From Curtobacterium herbarum (lineage in GTDB: Bacteria > Actinomycetota > Actinomycetes > Actinomycetales > Microbacteriaceae): a stretch of DNA of 64,000 nucleotides. The stretch spans positions 2,542,001 to 2,606,000 of the forward strand of contig NZ_JAFBBT010000001.1 in assembly GCF_016907335.1 (NCBI RefSeq). The letters run 5' to 3'. Under the pieces are notes generated by a model that did no database searches, was not told the DNA's origin, and saw nothing but the letters and a program-made list of their open reading frames with translations. Made by a program: the position numbers and the translations under genes. Of this stretch, positions 17,514 to 29,447 are shown in pieces (positions within the stretch are counted from its first letter, which is position 1; the number at the start of each line of letters is the position of its first letter).

Positions 17514-17741
17514 AGGAGACGGGCTGTACCCACTCTGGTGCGCGCGGCCGCGCGACTGCACAGCCGCACAGGATGCTCACGGCCTCGCCTCCGCCGCGTG
17601 ACCCGACACGGCCTGGAGGCTCGGATCACCGGCCCCGCGCGGGTCCGGTCACGATCGGGTCACGTCTGACGGGCCTCCCGTCCACCGGCCGGCGGCCGGT
17701 GCGCGTGCGGCCGGTGCCGGTGCCGGTGCCTGTGCCGACGC

Positions 17742-19085
17742 TCAGTCGCGCGGCTGGAGGTCCTGTGGCCGCACGAGGTACATGTCCGGCGTCGCCTGGA
17801 CCATCCCGTCGCCCGGGGTGTCGCCGGGACGGTGTCCACCGCTGACCAGGTCGCCACGCCCGACCGCGATGAGCGCGACGTCGTGGAGGGACGCGGTGCC
17901 CGGCTTGAGGTACTCGTTGTGCCCGAACGGCCGCCGGAAGACGTCGCCGGCGTCGGCCGGGTCGCTGCCACCGACCAGGTCGAGCCGCGCCGCACCGAAC
18001 GTGGCGCACCCGGGGTCGGTGCCGAAGAAGCCCGTGCCCGCGACGGGGTCCCAGTGCGCTCCGCCGACGTACACCTGGCCGCGCGGGACGCCGAGTTGGT
18101 CGACGGAGGTCACGGCGCTCCCCGGGGACCCGAGCATCGTCAGGCTGTCGACCCGGGTGCGCCCGGAGGACAGCGCGATCATCGCCGTGGTCGACCCGTA
18201 CGAGTGCGCGACGACGCCGAGCCGCGGTTCGTGGTCGTTCCGGACTGCGCGGATGCCGTCGAGGGTGCGGATGAGCCGGTCGGCTCCGACGTGGGCCAGG
18301 TCGAGCGACATGAAGTCCGCGATGCCGGGCGTGCGGTACCCCATCCACGCGACGACCGCGATGCCGGGGCCGTTCGCCGGGGCGGCCACCGGGGCCAGGG
18401 TGGCCTGCTCCCGGAACACGTCGCCGGCCGTCGCGGTGAAGTCCACCATCTGGCCGTTGACCGAGAAGAAGATGCCGGGCACCACGACGGAGACGTCACC
18501 CGCGGTGTCGAGGTCGCCGAGCGAGATCGCGCACCGGCCGGTCCCCCGGGTGTCCAGGGTGACGAGGTACTTCCGCGGGTCGTCGGGCGTCGGCTCGAGG
18601 GACTCCCGCACCTGGCCGAGCATCGAGGCGACCGCGGTCGGTGTGCCCGGGTCGGCGAGGCCCGCGGCGAGGGCGGCCCGGTTCGCCACGTCACGGACGT
18701 CGTAGGGCACCCCGTCCAGGTTGCCGATCACGACGGGGGCCTCGTCCGTCAGCACCGTCCGGGACCCCGGCGAGAGCGACCGCCACCAGTTCGCGACGAG
18801 GTTCGTGCTCGGCGGGTCGTCCATCGCGGTCCTGGTCACGCGCGAGTCGTCGTCGGCGGCACGCAGGGTCAGCGGGGTGGCGGTCTCGAGGGCGTCCAGC
18901 CAGCGCTGCCCGGACGCGGCGGCGAGCGCCTCGACGGACGGACCGGACGGGAGGTCGGAGGCACGCGGTCCGGACGACCACACGGTCGCCGGAGCGACGA
19001 CGGCGGGAACAGGCACTGCGGGGGCCTCGACGACTCCGAGGGAGTGGATCGAGGCAGTCAGCAGTGCCGCGGCGATGAGCAGCAA
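17742..19085 (-). CDS. Secreted alpha/beta hydrolase, DUF1023 family
   Basis: A 447-residue exported hydrolase. The N-terminus is a signal-like hydrophobic stretch (LLLIAAALLTASIHS), then an Ala/Pro-rich linker. The C-terminal half is a DUF1023 alpha/beta hydrolase with nucleophile elbow AHSYGS (Ser295) and a late His in LHDVALI. Substrates of the family are not established; lipid or ester substrates at the cell surface are plausible. The start is TTG at 19085, chosen because GGGGGAGA lies at ideal spacing. A consensus -35-like TTGACA is visible upstream on the minus strand, but its -10 is poor. Confidence 0.87.
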   Translation of the reverse strand: MLLIAAALLTASIHSLGVVEAPAVPVPAVVAPATVWSSGPRASDLPSGPSVEALAAASGQRWLDALETATPLTLRAADDDSRVTRTAMDDPPSTNLVANWWRSLSPGSRTVLTDEAPVVIGNLDGVPYDVRDVANRAALAAGLADPGTPTAVASMLGQVRESLEPTPDDPRKYLVTLDTRGTGRCAISLGDLDTAGDVSVVVPGIFFSVNGQMVDFTATAGDVFREQATLAPVAAPANGPGIAVVAWMGYRTPGIADFMSLDLAHVGADRLIRTLDGIRAVRNDHEPRLGVVAHSYGSTTAMIALSSGRTRVDSLTMLGSPGSAVTSVDQLGVPRGQVYVGGAHWDPVAGTGFFGTDPGCATFGAARLDLVGGSDPADAGDVFRRPFGHNEYLKPGTASLHDVALIAVGRGDLVSGGHRPGDTPGDGMVQATPDMYLVRPQDLQPRD

Positions 19086-19168
19086 ACGGGTCTCCCCCGG
19101 GACGGCCAGCCTGTCGTCCCCCTGCAGACAACAGGTGATGCTCTGTCAAGTCTACGGAGATCCGGCCC

Positions 19169-19204
19169 TTCGGGGGTCATGCGGGATGCACCATGACCCC
19201 CGAA
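19169..19204 (-). terminator. Terminator hairpin after ligA
   Basis: Perfect 13-bp arms (19169-19181 and 19192-19204, TTCGGGGGTCATG type) with a 10-nt loop, downstream of the ligA stop on the minus strand. Confidence 0.65.
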
Positions 19205-19263
19205 CTGGGGGTGAGCCGAAGTGCGTCGCAGCGGCCGGATTGCGCGCGGCCGTGCATGCGTGC

Positions 19264-21630
<2,367 letters not shown>

Positions 21631-21683
21631 TCAGTTCTACCGTGCCCCACCGACCCGGCCCGCAGCCGGAGGCGCCGACGTCC

Positions 21684-21739
21684 GGCCCGCGGGGTCAGGC
21701 CCGCGGGGTCAGGCCCGCGGGGTCAGGCCCGCGGGGTCA
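21684..21739. repeat. 14-bp tandem repeat overlapping the mnmA stop codon
   Basis: Four exact copies of ggcccgcggggtca (21684, 21698, 21712, 21726). The tca of the last unit is the mnmA TGA stop on the minus strand, so the array sits immediately at the 3' end of the gene. Confidence 0.9.
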
Positions 21740-22843
21740 GGCCGGGACGGGCGCTGCCGACACCGTGGTGTCGATGGTGCACTGGCCGAGCACCCGGGTG
21801 CCGACGTACACGACGGCGGTCTGCCCGGGGGCGACACCGGAGAGCGGTGCGTCCGGGACGACGACGAGCGCGCCGTCCTCGACGTGTGCGGTGGCGGGCT
21901 CCGGGTCGGCGTGCGCACGGATCTGCACGTCGCAGCGGAACGGGGTCGACGGGTCGGCCGGTGCCGCGCCCGCCCACGTGTACCGGGTACCGGAGAGCGA
22001 GGCGACGTCGAGCGCCTCCTTCGGGCCGACGACGACGGTGTTGTCCTTCGGGCGGATATCGAGCACGAACCGGGGCTTGCCGTCCGGTGCCGGACGACCG
22101 AGTGCCAGCCCGCGGCGCTGCCCGACGGTGTAGCCAGTGGCGCCGTCGTGCGCGCCGACGACGGTGCCGTCGCGCTCCACCACGTCACCGGGAGCGGTCC
22201 CCACACGGTCGGCGAGCCACCCGCGGGTGTCGCCGTCGGGGATGAAGCAGATGTCGTACGAGTCGGGCTTCTGCGCGACCGTCAGCCCGCGGGCGGCGGC
22301 CTCCGCCCGGACCTCGTCCTTCGACGGGGTGGCACCGAGCGGGAACATCGCGTGCTGCAGCTGCTCCGCCGTCAGGACGCCGAGCACGTAGGACTGGTCC
22401 TTCGCCCACGCCGCCGACCGGTGCAGTTCGCGCGAACCGTCCGCCGCGGTGACGATCGAGGCGTAGTGCCCGGTCGCGACGGCGTCGAAGCCCAGTGCCA
22501 GTGCCTTCTCGAGCAGGGCCGCGAACTTGATCCGCTCGTTGCAGCGCATGCAGGGGTTCGGGGTGCGGCCGGCCTGGTACTCGGCCACGAAGTCGTCGAC
22601 GACGTCCTCCTTGAACCGCGCCGAGAAGTCCCACACGTAGTACGGGATGCCGAGGGCCGAGGCGGCACGCTGGGCGTCCATCGAGTCCTCGATCGTGCAG
22701 CACCCGCGGCTGCCGGTGCGCAGGGTGCCGGGCATCCGGCTGAGCGCCAGGTGCACCCCGACGACGTCGTGGCCGGCGTCCACCGCCCGGGCCGCGGCCA
22801 CCGCCGAGTCGACCCCGCCGCTCATCGCCGCCAGAACACGCAT
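21737..22843 (-). CDS. mnmA: tRNA-specific 2-thiouridylase
   Basis: A 368-residue ATP-pyrophosphatase that 2-thiolates U34 of Lys, Glu and Gln tRNAs. The PP-loop MSGGVDS is near residue 8. The catalytic cysteines are in NPCMRCN and in the DICFIPDGD segment, and the C-terminal beta barrel (GQRRGLALG) binds tRNA. The ATG at 22843 is 6 nt from a TACCCT -10, giving a probable leaderless transcript divergent from the MFS gene only 41 bp away. In related genomes it commonly sits beside ligA, as here. A 14-bp repeat array covers its stop codon. Confidence 0.97.
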   Translation of the reverse strand: MRVLAAMSGGVDSAVAAARAVDAGHDVVGVHLALSRMPGTLRTGSRGCCTIEDSMDAQRAASALGIPYYVWDFSARFKEDVVDDFVAEYQAGRTPNPCMRCNERIKFAALLEKALALGFDAVATGHYASIVTAADGSRELHRSAAWAKDQSYVLGVLTAEQLQHAMFPLGATPSKDEVRAEAAARGLTVAQKPDSYDICFIPDGDTRGWLADRVGTAPGDVVERDGTVVGAHDGATGYTVGQRRGLALGRPAPDGKPRFVLDIRPKDNTVVVGPKEALDVASLSGTRYTWAGAAPADPSTPFRCDVQIRAHADPEPATAHVEDGALVVVPDAPLSGVAPGQTAVVYVGTRVLGQCTIDTTVSAAPVPA

Positions 22844-22849
22844 GGGTCC

Positions 22850-22855
22850 AGGGTA
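22850..22855 (-). promoter_or_regulatory. -10 element for mnmA
   Basis: TACCCT on the minus strand, 6 nt before the ATG of mnmA; back to back with the MFS promoter. Confidence 0.5.
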
Positions 22856-22869
22856 ACTCCGACACGGCG

Positions 22870-22875
22870 TAGCGT
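22870..22875 (+). promoter_or_regulatory. -10 element for the MFS transporter gene
   Basis: TAGCGT, 9 nt before the ATG at 22885; leaderless or nearly so. Confidence 0.45.
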
Positions 22876-22884
22876 TGCTCGACG

Positions 22885-24189
22885 ATGACGAGCACCACGA
22901 ACGACGCCTTCGACCTCCGCGGTGTCCTGCTGTCCGGGTTCCTGCCGGCGGCGCTCTTCGCGATCGGCGAGGGCGCCATCATCCCGATCATCCCGATCGC
23001 CGCGGACTCCCTCGGCGCGAGCCTGGCCATCGCCGGGTTCGTCGCCTCGCTGATCCTGGTCGGCGAGCTCATCGGGGACGTCCCCTCGGGCGTCGTCGTC
23101 GCGCGGATCGGCGAACGGAACGCGATGATCGGCGCCGCGGTCGTCTCGGTCGTCGGTCTGCTCGTCTGCACGGCCGCCCCGTACCCCCTCGTCCTGGCCA
23201 TCGGCGTGTTCCTCGTCGGCCTGTCGACCGCGGTCTTCGCGCTCGCCCGGCACGCCTACATGACGACCTCGATCCCGCTGCGGATCCGGGCCCGGGCGCT
23301 GTCGAGCCTCGGCGGCGTGTTCCGCTTCGGCTACTTCGTCGGCCCGTTCCTCGCGGCCGGCGTCATCCACCTCACCGGCACGACGCAGAGCGCCTTCTGG
23401 GTGCACGTCGTCTGCTGTCTCGGCGCGGCGGTCGTGCTGCTCGTCATCCGCGACCCCGCGACGGGCGTGCGCGGTCTGCAGCGGCCGACCCGCGCCTCCC
23501 GGCCGACCGCGGCCGACGGGGCGACCGCGGCCGACGCTGCGTCGACCGGCCCGCTCGAGGGCGAGCAGTTCGTCAAGGAGGAGTCGCAGGGCCTCTTCCA
23601 GACCATCCGCGCCCACCACCGCGTCCTGGTCCGCCTGGGCAGCGGTGCGGCCCTGATCGGCGCGATGCGCGCCGGACGGCAGGTGATCCTGCCGCTCTGG
23701 GCGGTCAGCGTGGGACTCGACGACTCCACCGCCGCCCTGGTCATCGGCATCGCCGGTGCCGTCGACTTCGCGCTGTTCTACACGAGCGGGCAGATCATGG
23801 ACCGCTGGGGCCGCCTGGCGAGCGCCCTGCCCTGCATGCTCGGCCTCAGCATCTGCTACTTCCTGCTCGCCTGGAGCGACCACCTCGACGCCCGCGTCGG
23901 CTGGTTCATCGCGGTCGCGATGGCGATGTCCCTGGCGAACGGCGTCGGCTCCGGCATCCTCATGACGCTCGGCGCGGACCTGGCACCCGCCGACCGGCCG
24001 GCGCCCTTCCTCGGCGCCTGGCGGTTCACCGGTGACCTCGGCTCCGCCGCCGCCCCGCTCGTGATCTCCGGTGTCACCGCGCTCGCCACCATCGCCGTCG
24101 CGAGCGGCGTGATGGGCGTGCTCGGCCTGGTCGGCGCGGGCGTCCTGCTCCGGTACGTCCCGAGGTACCTGCCCCGCACCCTGCGCTGA
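22885..24189 (+). CDS. Major facilitator superfamily transporter
   Basis: A 434-residue transporter with about twelve hydrophobic segments in two halves. They are separated by a charged cytoplasmic loop around residues 190-240 (Arg-Pro-Thr-Ala rich). The cytoplasmic loop between segments 2 and 3 carries the MFS signature in the form ARIGERNAM. This layout fits drug/metabolite:proton antiporters, but no substrate can be assigned. The ATG at 22885 lies just downstream of TAGCGT and is divergent from mnmA. The next downstream feature is tRNA-Leu, 56 bp after the stop. Confidence 0.9.
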   Translation: MTSTTNDAFDLRGVLLSGFLPAALFAIGEGAIIPIIPIAADSLGASLAIAGFVASLILVGELIGDVPSGVVVARIGERNAMIGAAVVSVVGLLVCTAAPYPLVLAIGVFLVGLSTAVFALARHAYMTTSIPLRIRARALSSLGGVFRFGYFVGPFLAAGVIHLTGTTQSAFWVHVVCCLGAAVVLLVIRDPATGVRGLQRPTRASRPTAADGATAADAASTGPLEGEQFVKEESQGLFQTIRAHHRVLVRLGSGAALIGAMRAGRQVILPLWAVSVGLDDSTAALVIGIAGAVDFALFYTSGQIMDRWGRLASALPCMLGLSICYFLLAWSDHLDARVGWFIAVAMAMSLANGVGSGILMTLGADLAPADRPAPFLGAWRFTGDLGSAAAPLVISGVTALATIAVASGVMGVLGLVGAGVLLRYVPRYLPRTLR

Positions 24190-24229
24190 CCGGGAGGCCC
24201 GCCCCACCTCCGCCACCCGCCCCGCTGCG

Positions 24230-24235
24230 TACACT
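24230..24235 (+). promoter_or_regulatory. -10 element for tRNA-Leu
   Basis: TACACT, 10 nt before the tRNA 5' end. The -35 region is poorly conserved. Confidence 0.5.
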
Positions 24236-24245
24236 GGGTCGGCCA

Positions 24246-24325
24246 GCGGGAGTGGTGGAATTGGTAGACACGCAGGATTTAGGTTCCTGTGCTCCGGCGT
24301 GAGGGTTCGAGTCCCTCCTTCCGCA
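24246..24325 (+). tRNA. tRNA-Leu (anticodon UAG)
   Basis: Acceptor arms GCGGGAG and CTTCCGC pair (one G-U). The anticodon stem CAGGA/TCCTG carries loop TTTAGGT with anticodon TAG, a variable arm follows, and the T arm holds GGTTCGAGTCC. CCA is not fully encoded (ACCG follows), so it must be completed post-transcriptionally. Confidence 0.95.
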
Positions 24326-24424
24326 CCGAACGTCACCCTCGCGGCGGACGGCCGGGACACGCCCGCACGGTACCCTCGGTCCGGCGGGTGCTCCATCCGC
24401 CCTCGCCCGCCGACCGGAAGAACC

Positions 24425-25102
24425 ATGCACTCCGTCGCACTCGCCCTGATCCCCTGGCTGGATCCGCAGTACATCCTCGACCACTTCGGGGCCTTCGCCG
24501 TGCTCGTCGTCTGCGCCATCATCTTCGCCGAGACCGGCCTGCTGATCGGGTTCATCTTCCCGGGCGACAGCCTGCTCGTCATCACCGGCCTGTTCGCCTT
24601 CGACCGCGACGGCCAGATCGGCGGCATCCCGATCTGGGTCGTCGCGCTGATGATCGGCGTCGCGGCGTTCCTCGGCGGTGAACTCGGCTACTACATCGGC
24701 AAGAAGGCCGGTCCGCCGATCTTCGAGCGCAAGGACAGCGGACTGTTCTCGAAGGCGAACGTCGACCGGACGAACGCCTTCTTCCACCGGTACGGCGCCC
24801 TCGCGGTGATCCTCGCGCGCTTCGTCCCCGTGGTCCGGACGTTCGCCCCGATCGCCGCGGGTGTGGGCCGGATGAACTACAAGAAGTACTCGCTGTACAA
24901 CGCCGTCGGCGCGATCATCTGGGGTGTCGGCGTCACGTTCCTCGGCTACTTCCTCGGGTACATCCCGGCCGTGGCGTACATCGTGCGCAACTACATCGAC
25001 GTGATCCTGCTCGCGGCCGTCGTCGTCACCGTGGTCCCCGCCGCGATCACCTACTTCCGGAACGCCCGCAAGGCCAAGCAGCGCGAGTCCGAGCAGCCGT
25101 AG
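24425..25102 (+). CDS. DedA family membrane protein (SNARE-associated/VTT domain)
   Basis: A 225-residue membrane protein with the DedA core: FAETGLLIGFIFPGDSLL at residues 35-52, GELGYYIGKKAGP, and the RFVPVVRTFAPIAAGVGRM segment, followed by membrane helices and a basic C-terminus. DedA proteins are implicated in lipid (undecaprenyl-phosphate or phosphatidylethanolamine) flipping and membrane homeostasis. The ATG at 24425 follows GGAAG. It lies after tRNA-Leu and converges with rdgB; a perfect 29-bp hairpin separates the two stops. Confidence 0.93.
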   Translation: MHSVALALIPWLDPQYILDHFGAFAVLVVCAIIFAETGLLIGFIFPGDSLLVITGLFAFDRDGQIGGIPIWVVALMIGVAAFLGGELGYYIGKKAGPPIFERKDSGLFSKANVDRTNAFFHRYGALAVILARFVPVVRTFAPIAAGVGRMNYKKYSLYNAVGAIIWGVGVTFLGYFLGYIPAVAYIVRNYIDVILLAAVVVTVVPAAITYFRNARKAKQRESEQP

Positions 25103-25161
25103 GGCCTCGGAGCGGGGCCGCCCGGCGGCCGCCCGCACGGCGGCCCGGCGTCAGCGGGACC

Positions 25162-25223
25162 CGCACAACAGAAACCGGCTCGAACCGCGGAATCCCGCGG
25201 TTCGAGCCGGTTTCTGTTGTGCG
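25162..25223. terminator. Perfect 29-bp inverted repeat, bidirectional terminator between dedA and rdgB
   Basis: Arms 25162-25190 and 25195-25223 are perfectly complementary, with a 4-nt AATC loop. It lies between convergent genes. The AACAGAAACC/GGTTTCTGTT ends give modest U runs in either direction. The remaining gap to rdgB (25225-25311) is almost pure G+C with repeated CCGGGCCCCG blocks. Confidence 0.8.
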
Positions 25224-25311
25224 ACGCCGATCGGCGCCGCGCCGGCGGGGCCGGGCCCGCCCGGGCCCCGCCGGGCCCCGCCGGCCCGGCGGGCCCCGCC
25301 GGCCTCAGGCC

Positions 25312-25980
25312 TCAGGCCTGCGGGTCCTCGCCGGCGAACCACTCGCGGACGATCGGCGCGATGCCCCGGAACGCCTTCGACCGGTGGCTCAGCGCGTTCT
25401 TCTCCGCGCGGGTCAGCTGCGCCGCCGAACGGTCGGCGTCGTCCGGCTGGAACACCGGGTCGTAGCCGTGCCCGCCGTCCCCGATCGGCTCGGTGCGGAC
25501 CTCGCCGTTCCAGAGGGCCTCGAACACGTGCTCGACCCCGGAGGGCGTGACGAACGCCGCCGCGCAGACGAACGCCGCGGTCCGCTCGACGACGCCGTCC
25601 AGGTTCTGCAGCAGCAGTGCGATGTTGTCGGCGTCCACCCGGGTGCCGGCGTACCGGGCGGAGTGGATGCCCGGCGCCCCGCCGAGTGCGTCGACCGCGA
25701 TGCCGGAGTCGTCCGCCAGGGCCGGCAGCCCCGTGTGGGCGACCGCGGCACGAGCCTTGATGAGGGCGTTCGCGGCGTAGGTGTCGCCGTCCTCGACCGG
25801 CTCGGGGCCGTCGTAGGCCACGAGCTCGATCCCGCCGAGGGCGTCACCGAGGATGTCCCGCAGCTCGACGACCTTGCCCCGGTTGTGCGTCGCCAGCACG
25901 ACGGTGCGCGCGGTGCCCCCGTCAAGAGCAGCCCCGTCCCCGGCCGCCCCGCCGCCGGCCGCCCCGCCCGCGCCGCTCAC
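25312..25980 (-). CDS. rdgB: XTP/dITP diphosphatase (non-canonical purine NTP pyrophosphatase)
   Basis: A 222-residue HAM1-family enzyme that removes dITP/XTP from the nucleotide pool. Motifs are [12 protein letters not shown] (substrate loop), PALADDSGI (metal/catalytic Asp), GYDPVF and the terminal SHRSKAF. It has a Gly/Ala-rich, probably disordered N-terminal extension of about 24 residues before the conserved core. The real start could be further in, but the GTG at 25980 overlaps the rph stop (GTGA) and is preferred. Third gene of murI-rph-rdgB, a gene order conserved in mycobacteria. Confidence 0.96.
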   Translation of the reverse strand: MSGAGGAAGGGAAGDGAALDGGTARTVVLATHNRGKVVELRDILGDALGGIELVAYDGPEPVEDGDTYAANALIKARAAVAHTGLPALADDSGIAVDALGGAPGIHSARYAGTRVDADNIALLLQNLDGVVERTAAFVCAAAFVTPSGVEHVFEALWNGEVRTEPIGDGGHGYDPVFQPDDADRSAAQLTRAEKNALSHRSKAFRGIAPIVREWFAGEDPQA

Positions 25981-26723
25981 GCGAGCCCCAGCGCCGAACG
26001 CTGCACCGCGGCGAGCGACGCGTTGCCGGCGAGCCCGAGGTCGAGCAGCGCGTTCAGCTCGTCGCGGTCGAACGGAGCGTGCTCGGCCGTGCCCTGGACC
26101 TCGATGAACGCGCCGGACCCGGTGGTGACGATGTTCATGTCCGTGTCGGCGCGGCTGTCCTCTTCGTAGGCCAGGTCGAGCATCGGCACACCGCCGACGA
26201 TGCCGACCGAGATCGCCTGCACGCTGTCGGTCAGGGGCGTCGCCTTCTTGCCGATGAAGCCGCGCTCACGGCCCCACTCGATCGCGTCGGCCATCGCCAC
26301 GTAGGCGCCGGTGATCGAGGCGGTGCGGGTGCCCCCGTCGGCCTGCAGCACGTCGCAGTCGAGCACGAGCGTGTTCTCGCCCAGGCCCTTCATGTCGACG
26401 ACGGCGCGGAGCGAACGGCCGATGAGCCGCGAGATCTCGTGCGTCCGGCCGCCGACCTTGCCCTTGATGGACTCACGCTGCATGCGCTCGTTGGTCGACC
26501 GCGGCAGCATCGAGTACTCGGCGGTGACCCAGCCGGTCCCCTTGCCGGCCATCCAACGCGGGACGCCGTTGGTGAACGAGGCGGTGCAGAGCACCTTCGT
26601 GTTGCCGAACGAGATGAGCGCGCTGCCCTCGGCCTGGGTGCTCCAGCCGCGTTCGATGGTGACGGGTCGGTGGTCGGTGGTGGTCCGGCCGTCGATGCGG
26701 ACGGTGCCGTCGGTGGCGTTCAT
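25977..26723 (-). CDS. rph: Ribonuclease PH
   Basis: A 248-residue phosphorolytic 3'-5' exoribonuclease that trims tRNA 3' ends. Signatures are [51 protein letters not shown] and [15 protein letters not shown]. It should form a hexameric ring. The ATG at 26723 has GAGAGGAAC upstream. It is preceded by murI (50-bp gap) and overlaps rdgB by 4 bp. Length is normal and all active-site regions appear intact. Confidence 0.98.
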   Translation of the reverse strand: MNATDGTVRIDGRTTTDHRPVTIERGWSTQAEGSALISFGNTKVLCTASFTNGVPRWMAGKGTGWVTAEYSMLPRSTNERMQRESIKGKVGGRTHEISRLIGRSLRAVVDMKGLGENTLVLDCDVLQADGGTRTASITGAYVAMADAIEWGRERGFIGKKATPLTDSVQAISVGIVGGVPMLDLAYEEDSRADTDMNIVTTGSGAFIEVQGTAEHAPFDRDELNALLDLGLAGNASLAAVQRSALGLA

Positions 26724-26773
26724 GGGTTCCTCTCGGTCCGGCCTGGAGGCACGGTGCGGTGTGTCGGGGCGGG

Positions 26774-27655
26774 TCACGTCGTGCGGCTGGTCGCCGCCAC
26801 GTCGAGCCCGCGGGGCAGGCTGATACTGGCCTGTACCGGGATGCTGGCGGTCTCGAGGTGCCCGACGGTGGCGACCTCGGGTCCGAGGAAGCGTCGGGCC
26901 AGGCGGACGAAGCCGGCCTCGTCGGCACCGGTCGCCTCGAACGCGTAGCTCGGCGCTTCGGTGCCGGTGCGCTCGAGGCCGTGTTCGACGAGCCGGCGGT
27001 AGACGTCGTTCGCGGTCTCCTCGGCGCTCGACACCAGCGTGACGTCGGGCCCCATCACGTACTGGATCGCGGCCGACATCAGCGGGTAGTGCGTGCAGCC
27101 GAGGACGAGGGTGTCGACGCCGGCGGCCCGCACCGGTGCGAGGTACCCGGCGGCGACCTCGCGCAGTTCGGCGGACGAGGTGTCCCCGGCCTCGACGAAC
27201 TCGACGAAGCGGGGGCACGCGGCGGTGGTGAGCACGACGTCGGCCGCGACCGCGAAGGCGTCCTCGTAGGCACGGGACGCGATGGTGCCGATCGTGCCGA
27301 TGACACCGATCCGGCCGGTGCGGGTCTGCTTGACGGCGGCGCGGGCCGCGGGCTGGATGACCTCGACGACGGGGATGCCGTACGCCTGCTCGTACCGTTC
27401 GCGGGCGTCGCGGAGCACGGCGGAGCTCGCGGTGTTGCACGCGATCACGAGTGCCTTGACGCCCTGGTCGACCAGGTCGTCCATCACCTCGAGCGCGTAG
27501 CGCCGGACGTCGGCGATCGGCTTCGGCCCGTACGGCGAGTGGACGGTGTCCCCGACGTAGCGGATGCTCTCGCGGGGCAGCTGGTCGATGATCGCCCGGG
27601 CCACCGTCAGCCCGCCGACGCCGCTGTCGAAGACTCCGATCGGTGCATCCGTCAC
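26774..27655 (-). CDS. murI: Glutamate racemase
   Basis: A 293-residue racemase making D-glutamate for peptidoglycan. The two catalytic cysteines are in ACNTASS and LGCTHYP, with the substrate Asp-Ser in FDSGVGGL. The GTG at 27655 is selected because TACGCT lies exactly 7 nt upstream, so the mRNA is probably leaderless; no Shine-Dalgarno sequence is seen. First gene of the murI-rph-rdgB unit and divergent from pncB across a 139-bp region holding promoters for both. Confidence 0.97.
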   Translation of the reverse strand: MTDAPIGVFDSGVGGLTVARAIIDQLPRESIRYVGDTVHSPYGPKPIADVRRYALEVMDDLVDQGVKALVIACNTASSAVLRDARERYEQAYGIPVVEVIQPAARAAVKQTRTGRIGVIGTIGTIASRAYEDAFAVAADVVLTTAACPRFVEFVEAGDTSSAELREVAAGYLAPVRAAGVDTLVLGCTHYPLMSAAIQYVMGPDVTLVSSAEETANDVYRRLVEHGLERTGTEAPSYAFEATGADEAGFVRLARRFLGPEVATVGHLETASIPVQASISLPRGLDVAATSRTT

Positions 27656-27662
27656 GGTGACC

Positions 27663-27668
27663 AGCGTA
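27663..27668 (-). promoter_or_regulatory. -10 element for murI
   Basis: TACGCT on the minus strand, 7 nt before the GTG at 27655. Confidence 0.5.
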
Positions 27669-27781
27669 CCGACGCACGCCGACCCCGGGGCGGCACACGG
27701 GCCTGGCGTCCACAGACCGACCGTGTGTCGGGACTGTCCACCGTTCCGGTCACGATCCGGGCCGGGGCACCCGCTCCTGGT

Positions 27782-27787
27782 TAGGGT
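27782..27787 (+). promoter_or_regulatory. -10 element for pncB
   Basis: TAGGGT, 7 nt before the GTG at 27795; leaderless arrangement that fixes the start. Confidence 0.5.
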
Positions 27788-27794
27788 CGGAGAC

Positions 27795-29081
27795 GTGACC
27801 ACCGCACTCCTGACCGACCAGTACGAACTCACCATGGTCGACGCCGCGTTGAAGGACGGCACCGCCGACCGACGCTGCGTCTTCGAGGTGTTCACCCGGC
27901 GGCTGCCCGACGGCCGCCGGTACGGCGTCGCCGCGGGGCTCGGACGCTTCCTCACGCAGCTGACGGAGTTCCGGTTCGGCGACGAGGAGATCGGCTTCCT
28001 GCGCGACCGACGCGTCATCGACGAGGGCACGGCACGCTGGCTGGCGGACTACCGGTTCACCGGGGACGTCCGCGCCTACCGCGAGGGCGAGGTGTTCTTC
28101 CCGAACTCCCCCGTGCTGCAGATCGAGGGCACCTTCGCCGAGGCCGTGATGCTCGAGACCCTGGCGCTCAGCGTGTTCAACGCCGACTCGGCGATCGCCT
28201 CCGCCGCGGCACGCATGGTGTCGGCGGCCGACCGTCGTCCGCTCGCCGAGATGGGTTCCCGCCGCACCGGTGAGTGGAACGCCGTGGCCGCAGCCCGCGC
28301 CGCGTACATCGCGGGCTTCGGCGCCACGAGCAACCTCGAGGCGGGCCGCACCTGGGGCATCCCCACGATGGGCACCGCGGCGCACGCGTTCACGCTGCTC
28401 CACGACTCGGAAGAGGCCGCGTTCCGGTCTCAGCTCGACGCGCTCGGCAGCGGCACCACCCTGCTCGTCGACACCTACGACATCGAAGCCGCGGTCGAGA
28501 CCGCGGTCCGCCTGACCGACGGGACGCTCGGCGCGGTCCGGATCGACAGCGGCGACCTGCCCTCCGTCGTGGCGTCGGTGCGGGCACAGCTCGACCGCCT
28601 CGGTGCGACCGCGACGAAGATCACCGTGACGAACGACCTCGACGAGTACACGATCGCCGCCCTCCGCGCCGCGCCGGTGGACTCCTACGGCGTCGGCACC
28701 TCGGTCGTCTCCGGCTCCGGACACCCGGCCGCCGGCATGGTCTTCAAGCTCGTCGCGCACCACTCCCCCGCGGGCGAGTGGGTGCCGGTGGCGAAGAAGT
28801 CCGCCGACAAGGCCTCGATCGGCGGTCGGAAGGAAGCGGGCCGACGGCTCCGGAACGGCATCGCGACGGCCGAGGTCGTGCTGACCTCGGGCTCGGTCGG
28901 CCCGGACGAACGCGACCTGCTCGTGCCGGTCGTCACCCACGGCGAGGTCGATCCGGCGTTCCTCGGCACCGCCGGGGTCGAAGCTGCCCGGACGCACCAC
29001 AAGCGCGCGAAGGCGGAGCTGCCGGCGGATGCCGAGCGGATCGGCCGGGGCGACCCGGCCATCCCGACGCTGTTCGTCTGA
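27795..29081 (+). CDS. pncB: Nicotinate phosphoribosyltransferase
   Basis: A 428-residue enzyme converting nicotinate and PRPP to nicotinate mononucleotide for NAD salvage. The N-terminus [16 protein letters not shown] is the family signature. [24 protein letters not shown] and [10 protein letters not shown] line the active site, and [10 protein letters not shown] binds phosphoribosyl. The start at GTG 27795 is supported by the -10 spacing and by the conserved N-terminus. It faces murI divergently and converges with a DUF3039 gene 16 bp after its stop. Confidence 0.96.
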   Translation: MTTALLTDQYELTMVDAALKDGTADRRCVFEVFTRRLPDGRRYGVAAGLGRFLTQLTEFRFGDEEIGFLRDRRVIDEGTARWLADYRFTGDVRAYREGEVFFPNSPVLQIEGTFAEAVMLETLALSVFNADSAIASAAARMVSAADRRPLAEMGSRRTGEWNAVAAARAAYIAGFGATSNLEAGRTWGIPTMGTAAHAFTLLHDSEEAAFRSQLDALGSGTTLLVDTYDIEAAVETAVRLTDGTLGAVRIDSGDLPSVVASVRAQLDRLGATATKITVTNDLDEYTIAALRAAPVDSYGVGTSVVSGSGHPAAGMVFKLVAHHSPAGEWVPVAKKSADKASIGGRKEAGRRLRNGIATAEVVLTSGSVGPDERDLLVPVVTHGEVDPAFLGTAGVEAARTHHKRAKAELPADAERIGRGDPAIPTLFV

Positions 29082-29097
29082 ACAGCGTCGGCGGGGG

Positions 29098-29361
29098 TCA
29101 CTCGGACTGCATCTTCTCGTAGATGGCCTTGCAGTCCGGGCAGACCGGGAACTTCTCGGGGTCGCGGCCCGGGATCCACTTCTTGCCGCACAGCGCCTTC
29201 ACGGCCTTGCCGGTCAGGGCGGACTCGAGGATCTTGTCCTTCTTGACGTAGTGCGAGAAGCGCTCGTGGTCGCCGGGCTCGATCGCCTCCTCTTCCAGGA
29301 GCTTCTCGAGTTCGCGGTCCATCACGTCGAGGCCGCCACCGCCGGGTTCCGTCGTGCTCAT
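29098..29361 (-). CDS. DUF3039 family protein (small zinc-ribbon-like)
   Basis: An 87-residue acidic protein ending in a zinc-ribbon-like pair, CGKKW...CPDCK, with the KALCGKKWIPGRDPEKFPVC segment typical of DUF3039, an actinobacterial family of unknown function. The ATG at 29361 sits 6 nt after TACCCT, so it is probably leaderless. Convergent with pncB. The two-cysteine clusters suggest metal binding; nothing more can be said from sequence. Confidence 0.88.
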   Translation of the reverse strand: MSTTEPGGGGLDVMDRELEKLLEEEAIEPGDHERFSHYVKKDKILESALTGKAVKALCGKKWIPGRDPEKFPVCPDCKAIYEKMQSE

Positions 29362-29367
29362 GTCCCC

Positions 29368-29373
29368 AGGGTA
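29368..29373 (-). promoter_or_regulatory. -10 element for the DUF3039 gene
   Basis: TACCCT on the minus strand, 6 nt before the ATG at 29361. Confidence 0.5.
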
Positions 29374-29447
29374 CGTCGTCACGACCCGGTCCGTCGGCGG
29401 ATCCGTCGCGCTGTGGGCGCACGCACCCGCGCCCGTGGTGGTGCTCG

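Noticed and set aside
24246..24325. tRNA-Leu as an integration site
   Set aside because: No repeated 3' tRNA segment or integrase gene lies downstream; the next gene is dedA.
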